Of a stretch of 64,000 nucleotides of DNA, positions 59,916 through 64,000 are shown in pieces; position 1 is the stretch's first letter, and each line of letters begins with the position of its first letter. Made by a program: the position numbers and the translations under genes. Source of the DNA: CAWUEX02 sp963921305 (lineage in GTDB: Bacteria; Pseudomonadota; Alphaproteobacteria; Rhodospirillales; Rhodospirillaceae); contig CAWUEX030000002.1 of NCBI GenBank assembly GCA_963921305.4, positions 1,550,001-1,614,000 of the forward strand, given 5' to 3'. Below the pieces are notes generated by a model that had not been told where the DNA came from, did no database searches, and saw only the letters and a program-made list of their open reading frames with translations.

Positions 59916-61283
59916 CTAAGCGGCGCTTTCGAAGGCACGGCCAATCCGAAGCGCGAGGCTTTCCTCGCGCTTCGGCGTGACAACTTGCAGTCCCAGGGGC
60001 AGGCCGTCTTCGGTTTTGCCCATGGGCACTGACAGGGCGGGACATCCCGCATAGTTGGCAAAGGATGTAAACGTCGTAATCGTCTTCGGCATGTCCGATT
60101 CAAAGGCGAAGGCCGGAACCGGCGTGGTCGGCGTAACCAGCGCATCCACAGAGGCGAAAAGACGCCGCGCGACGGGTCGCACGTTCTCGATCATGTGCAG
60201 CGCCTTGGCGAGCTTGGGTGCAGGCTGCGCCTGACCGAAATCGATGCCTGCACGAAAAGTCGGCGAAAACCCATCCGGGTTCGACGCCAGCATCTCCGCA
60301 TGAATGTTGGCGAGATCGGCCTCGATTAAGAGCAGCGCCTTTGATCTGACAGCTGCGGGGTCAAATCCGTCCCAAGTCACCGGCTCAAGGCTAGCGCCAG
60401 TAGACTTCAGGCGCTCAATGGCTTTGGCATAGGCCAAGGACACAGCCGGATCTATGGTCTCGCCGGCGATTCGATTGACCTCGGCGAAGTAGCCGATTTT
60501 GATGCCGCTCAACGAAACATCGCCGGTTGCGGCAGAAAATTCGGTAGGGCCATGACGGCTCGCCGGATCGTCCGGATCAAATCCCGCGAGGACGGCCAGG
60601 AGCATGGTGAGATCAGCGCAGGACCGCGCCATCGGGCCGACGTGGTCAAGCGCATAGGCGAGGGGCATGACTCCGCGGGTGCTGACCAATCCGTAGGTGG
60701 GCTTCAGGCCCGTGACACCGCAGAAGGACGCAGGAATGCGCACCGACCCCAAGGTGTCGGAGCCCAGCGCGCCGGCGCACAGACCGGCGGCAAGCGCCGC
60801 GCCCGATCCACCGGACGATCCGCCGGGTGTAAACCCCTCGCGGTGGGGATTCTGACAGTACCCGAAGGCCTCATTGGCCGTCGTCGCGCCATGAGCGCCT
60901 TCATGCAGGTTCAGCTTGCCGAGAAAAATCGCACCGGCATCCCGCAACCGTTTTGCCACAACCGAGTCTTGCTCGGGCACGGAGCGGCGATAGGCCTCAA
61001 TGCCGCCGGTCGTCGGCACGCCCGCCAGATCGATGTTGTCTTTCAGCGCAACGGGAACGCCGTCGAGTGGCCCGAGGGCCTTATTGTTTGCGCGCCGTTC
61101 ATCCGCCGCTTTGGCCTGTTCCCGCGCCGCCTCCGCCGTCACCGTAATGAAGGCCTTTAAATTGTCGTTGTGTTCGGCGATCCGGGTCAGATAGGTCTCT
61201 GTCGCCTCAGCTGCTGAGATCTCACCGGAGGCAAGCGCATCTGAAAGGCCGGCCACGCCGCCGCTAACAACATCAAACGTCAT
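59916..61283 (-). CDS. Amidase-signature amidohydrolase
   Basis: A 455-residue amidase (GatA/AtzF/indoleacetamide hydrolase type). The Ser-cisSer-Lys triad is visible: K81 (VALKDNIDLAG), cis-Ser in GGSSGG (156/157) and nucleophile S180 (GSDTLGSVR; the usual G before GS is L). It hydrolyses an amide in the cytoplasm. Located between a small unknown gene and the TPR/glycosyltransferase genes; 30 bp before the latter, so possibly part of the same transcript. Confidence 0.88.
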   Translation of the reverse strand: MTFDVVSGGVAGLSDALASGEISAAEATETYLTRIAEHNDNLKAFITVTAEAAREQAKAADERRANNKALGPLDGVPVALKDNIDLAGVPTTGGIEAYRRSVPEQDSVVAKRLRDAGAIFLGKLNLHEGAHGATTANEAFGYCQNPHREGFTPGGSSGGSGAALAAGLCAGALGSDTLGSVRIPASFCGVTGLKPTYGLVSTRGVMPLAYALDHVGPMARSCADLTMLLAVLAGFDPDDPASRHGPTEFSAATGDVSLSGIKIGYFAEVNRIAGETIDPAVSLAYAKAIERLKSTGASLEPVTWDGFDPAAVRSKALLLIEADLANIHAEMLASNPDGFSPTFRAGIDFGQAQPAPKLAKALHMIENVRPVARRLFASVDALVTPTTPVPAFAFESDMPKTITTFTSFANYAGCPALSVPMGKTEDGLPLGLQVVTPKREESLALRIGRAFESAA

Positions 61284-61313
61284 GATCGGTCCTGTCGGCC
61301 TGGATCGTGGTGT

Positions 61314-62675
61314 CTACTTCGGCAGGGCCTTGCCAGCGCCTTTGGTGGTCCAGATCACACTGTCCGAGGCATGGCGCCGCCAATCGAGGAAGCGCTCTGG
61401 CACGTCGCAGATCACCATGCCCGAGTCCTCGCCCTTGGCTTTGTAATAGCGCCGCGCCGCAAGCAAGGCCATCTGATCGATAAACCACGCATCCTCACCT
61501 TTCGCTTCGAAATGCAGGATATAGGCCGCGACAGTATCGATGAAGGTTTGCGCCGCTTTGGTGGGCGAAAGATTGACGAACCCTGCGGCAATGCGTTGAT
61601 GCAGAAACACGTCTTCCTCGCGGTAGCGCAGGGCGACATCGTGTTTGGCAAGTTCCGTGGTGGCCGCTGCAACGTCTTTCTTCACCACGGAGTCAAAATC
61701 GATAATGTTCAGCGGACGGTCGAGCACCCCCATGAATGTCGATGCCCGCACGAAGCGCCGCGTGGAGAATGTGGTCCTGCTCGCGCCAGGTGCGTTCTCC
61801 CAGGTCAGGCTGTGGCCCGGCAGGCCGGCGGGCAGATCCGGCGGCGCACTGCCCGCGTCCGGCACGACGACGTGAATATGGATATCGGTTCCCGATGAGT
61901 TCTCGGCGGCGGACTTGATGAGGGCCGGAGCGAAGCGTGCCGTGTATTTCGGATCACCAGAGGCGATGATGAGCGGCACGCCCATAGCGGATGGCATGCG
62001 GCCCTGCACCTCGGGAAGGGAAGACGGGTCGTAGGCGGCGACCGCGTTCTCCAAATCCTCGCCGTATAGACTGTTCACCGATTGGGCGGCGATCTTGAAC
62101 GCCTCTTCGGTCTCATCCATGTCCAAGTAGGCCGCTGCCTTCATCAAGCGGGTAAGCTTACCGTCCTCTGCTGACTCCACGGCGCGGGTGCGAAACTCTT
62201 CCGCGTCGCTCGGTTTGGCGCGCGCCTCACAAACTTTGGCCAGCAGGCAAAGGGCTTTGACGTAATCCGGTTTCCACTCAACGGCCTGACGTAAAACCGT
62301 TTCCGCTTCCTGGTCGCGATCGAGATCGATCAACACATCCGCAAGAGTAACCGCGCCTGCGGGGTCAGATGAGTCCGCGACGTAGCGGCGGTAAGCATCC
62401 GACGCATCGACAAGCTGCCCACTGTCGCGCAGGGCATGACCCAGCTGGAATCGGACCGCGGGCCGGCATCCCGGTATGCCCGTGGCCGTGCGCAGCAGGG
62501 TGATTGCCGTTTTGTAGTCGCGCTTCTTGATGGCGCGCACACCAAGGTATTCCAGCGCCAGCGGTTCCTCTGGGTTGGCTTTGAGAAGCTTCTCGAAGAT
62601 GGCGGCCGCACCGTCTTCGTCGCCCTTTTTATGTAGCGCCATCGCCGTCGCGATGACTTCCTTGATCGCAGCCAT
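61314..62675 (-). CDS. TPR protein with glycosyltransferase-like C-terminal domain
   Basis: A 453-residue protein. Residues 1-210 are TPR-like repeats (ALHKKGDEDGAAAIFEKLLKANPEE). Residues about 225-440 have glycosyltransferase-like features: a GDPKYTARFAPALIKSA strand-helix, HIHVVVPDAG, and LNIIDFDSVVKKD with an Asp cluster that may bind a nucleotide sugar. Uses ATG 62675, overlapping the stop of the upstream capsule-type gene (TGATG); a TTG one codon earlier is less likely. It may glycosylate a surface polysaccharide or a protein bound by the TPR. Confidence 0.72.
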   Translation of the reverse strand: MAAIKEVIATAMALHKKGDEDGAAAIFEKLLKANPEEPLALEYLGVRAIKKRDYKTAITLLRTATGIPGCRPAVRFQLGHALRDSGQLVDASDAYRRYVADSSDPAGAVTLADVLIDLDRDQEAETVLRQAVEWKPDYVKALCLLAKVCEARAKPSDAEEFRTRAVESAEDGKLTRLMKAAAYLDMDETEEAFKIAAQSVNSLYGEDLENAVAAYDPSSLPEVQGRMPSAMGVPLIIASGDPKYTARFAPALIKSAAENSSGTDIHIHVVVPDAGSAPPDLPAGLPGHSLTWENAPGASRTTFSTRRFVRASTFMGVLDRPLNIIDFDSVVKKDVAAATTELAKHDVALRYREEDVFLHQRIAAGFVNLSPTKAAQTFIDTVAAYILHFEAKGEDAWFIDQMALLAARRYYKAKGEDSGMVICDVPERFLDWRRHASDSVIWTTKGAGKALPK

Positions 62676-64000
62676 CAAACCAATCTTTCTATCCGGTCGA
62701 TCACACGCGTCAGTGCAGCGGCTTTCGCCGCGTCATCCGATAAGTCTAGTGCCATATCACGGGTAAACCAGTGGTAAAACTGGCGATACTTTTTCAACTG
62801 AGAGGTTTCGTCCCATTCCTGAACCGCTGCAAACGCGGCGTCCAGGTCCTGCGGTGCCGTTTGCAAGGCCAACGTGTCGTATTCCGCCTGCCCGAACATG
62901 ATCACCGGCTTGCCATGCAAGATTGCTTCATGGCCGACGCCGCTGTTCAGGGTCACGACGGCCTGACAGTTTTCGATCAGGTCGTGAATGCTGACATCGG
63001 CCCAATGGGTGAACGGCGTATTGGCAATGGCGCGAAATTCTTCAGCCGTGTCGGGCGCAGCGGGGTGCGCCTTGAACACAATGTGAATCTTACGCTCCGT
63101 TGCCCACCGGCTCAGCGCGGCGATGGCACCGCGCTCCGAGATGTCGCAAAAGAACCGCACCACTTCATCGTCGGGAATTTGACACGGGAAAAACAGATAT
63201 GGCGCGTCTGGCAATGTTCCGTTTCGAATCAGATCTTCGCGTGTGCGCCGGTTCGGTTGGCCGAATTTGCTGTCATTGGCGCCGGTAATTTGATCGAGAT
63301 ACCTCTCCAACACGCCGCTGTCGGCGGGGCTATCTTCGAACCCGTCATACGGATAGGCCGCCGCCCCGGCGCCCCACCCGTCTTCGTCGAGCGTGAACAG
63401 CCAGCGATGAGCGATCTGCATCAGATAAAGCGCGGGTGTTTTGACGTCACATTGAAAGCGCTGCCGGTGGGGCAGGATCACCACATCAGCGCCGGCCTCG
63501 TCTGCCAACTCCGCGGTGATCTCGGTGCCAGGCCGCTCGAGGCGCACTGCGCGATGGCCGCGTGCCTCAAGCGCTTGCTCAAGAGCGTCAAAGCACGCAC
63601 TCCAGGAGGCGCGCAAAGCGCCATGGGCTCCAGTCAGAAACGGTGATCCCTCCCTTCGTCGCTGCGCATCTGCCACCAGGTCAGGACTCTTGAAAGGCAA
63701 AGCGATGTCCGGTTTGAGTAGCAGGACCTTTAGCCCGTCACCCTCTGGCCACAGGCTGATGCTTGCTGCTTCCCCCGGGGCTGTGTCCGCCGCTTGTGAT
63801 GGCGTGATAGGGAAGCGGCCAACCGCCTCGCCCGACCCTGCTTGCAGAGCCGATGTGACGGTGCGTACCGCCTTAGGTGCATCGCCCTCTTTAACGTCTC
63901 CCATGCGCACGCGCTTGGCCAAGGGCTCCGCGATTTTGGCTAGCACCGCCAACGCGGTATCGCTGCCATCAAGGGTAAGACTGGGCCTTGTGTCGTCGTC
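62675..64000 (-). CDS. Capsule/surface polysaccharide glycosyltransferase-like protein, start outside window
   Basis: The frame stays open to the right edge, so the start lies beyond the window; the TTG at 63952 is not preferred. The visible 441 or so residues include a C-terminal GT-B-like part (KIHIVFKAHPAAP, SIHDLIENCQAVVTLNSGVGHEAILHGKPVIMFGQAEYD), the signature of the capsular polysaccharide synthesis (KpsC/KpsS-like) family that joins Kdo or export-linked sugars. Coupled by TGATG to the TPR/glycosyltransferase-like gene. Surface polysaccharide assembly is the likely role. Confidence 0.8.
   Translation of the reverse strand, partial: DDDTRPSLTLDGSDTALAVLAKIAEPLAKRVRMGDVKEGDAPKAVRTVTSALQAGSGEAVGRFPITPSQAADTAPGEAASISLWPEGDGLKVLLLKPDIALPFKSPDLVADAQRRREGSPFLTGAHGALRASWSACFDALEQALEARGHRAVRLERPGTEITAELADEAGADVVILPHRQRFQCDVKTPALYLMQIAHRWLFTLDEDGWGAGAAAYPYDGFEDSPADSGVLERYLDQITGANDSKFGQPNRRTREDLIRNGTLPDAPYLFFPCQIPDDEVVRFFCDISERGAIAALSRWATERKIHIVFKAHPAAPDTAEEFRAIANTPFTHWADVSIHDLIENCQAVVTLNSGVGHEAILHGKPVIMFGQAEYDTLALQTAPQDLDAAFAAVQEWDETSQLKKYRQFYHWFTRDMALDLSDDAAKAAALTRVIDRIERLV

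Noticed and set aside
1..64000. tRNA, rRNA, CRISPR arrays, insertion sequences
   Set aside because: None was seen by eye; small RNAs and short tRNA genes cannot be excluded without a covariance search.

Overview
The window looks like chromosomal DNA of a free-living, probably aquatic alphaproteobacterium. It is GC-rich and densely coded, with no gene-free stretch over 300 bp. Typical families are present: DctP-type TRAP binding proteins, a cyanide-insensitive type cydAB, a GbsR/MarR-family regulator, a TonB receptor, cyclopropane fatty acid synthase and OsmC. This is inferred from gene content only; I saw no rRNA, tRNA, CRISPR array, transposase or phage gene, and I cannot fix the order. Both ends cut through genes.

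Layout. 1-9.7 kb: the tail of a methyltransferase, a translationally coupled LeuC-like/LeuD-like/isocitrate-lyase-superfamily operon, a SnoaL-like protein, then a forward cluster (long methyltransferase, glutaryl-CoA dehydrogenase-like enzyme, small methyltransferase, YciI protein, FAD-linked oxidase, VOC protein). 9.7-20.9 kb: TonB receptor, small stress-type genes (lipoprotein, TfoX-like, GFA enzyme with divergent HxlR regulator), two double-VOC genes (one frameshifted), a membrane protein, AhpD-like protein, LysE exporter, cupin, GST and a tandem nitrilase. 20.9-23.9 kb: regulator plus cytochrome bd oxidase. 24-33.2 kb: the second long-methyltransferase/FAD-oxidase unit with a TRAP binding protein, its divergent MarR regulator and a double palindromic operator, facing a five-gene operon (third long methyltransferase, helical protein, bicupin, tandem alpha/beta hydrolase, VOC). 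33.2-45.5 kb: DctA-type symporter, flavin monooxygenase, CFA synthase, VOC, OsmC, a crotonase-fold protein, a TPR-sulfotransferase-methyltransferase fusion, DUF2332, and a secreted VOC protein behind a second TRAP binding protein. 45.6-50.8 kb: RND efflux pump with TetR regulator. 50.8-61.3 kb: double VOC, two APH-type kinases, a signal-peptide-bearing 2-hydroxyacid dehydrogenase divergent from another secreted VOC, a SOUL lipoprotein, a pair of unknown paralogues, YciI, a third orphan TRAP binding protein and an amidase. 61.3-64 kb: TPR/glycosyltransferase-like and capsule-type surface polysaccharide genes.

How it may work. The recurring partners (long methyltransferases, VAO/GlcD-type FAD oxidases, VOC proteins at eight loci, orphan DctP proteins, cupins, alpha/beta hydrolases, acyl-CoA enzymes) suggest a regulated catabolic or modification region for unknown organic compounds, probably aromatic or carboxylated ones. 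The best candidates for something undescribed are the paired methyltransferase/FAD-oxidase modules, the tandem alpha/beta hydrolase whose two nucleophile positions are His and Gly, the exported versions of normally cytoplasmic enzymes beside orphan TRAP binding proteins, and a small family of REP-like hairpins with a TTTAT loop.
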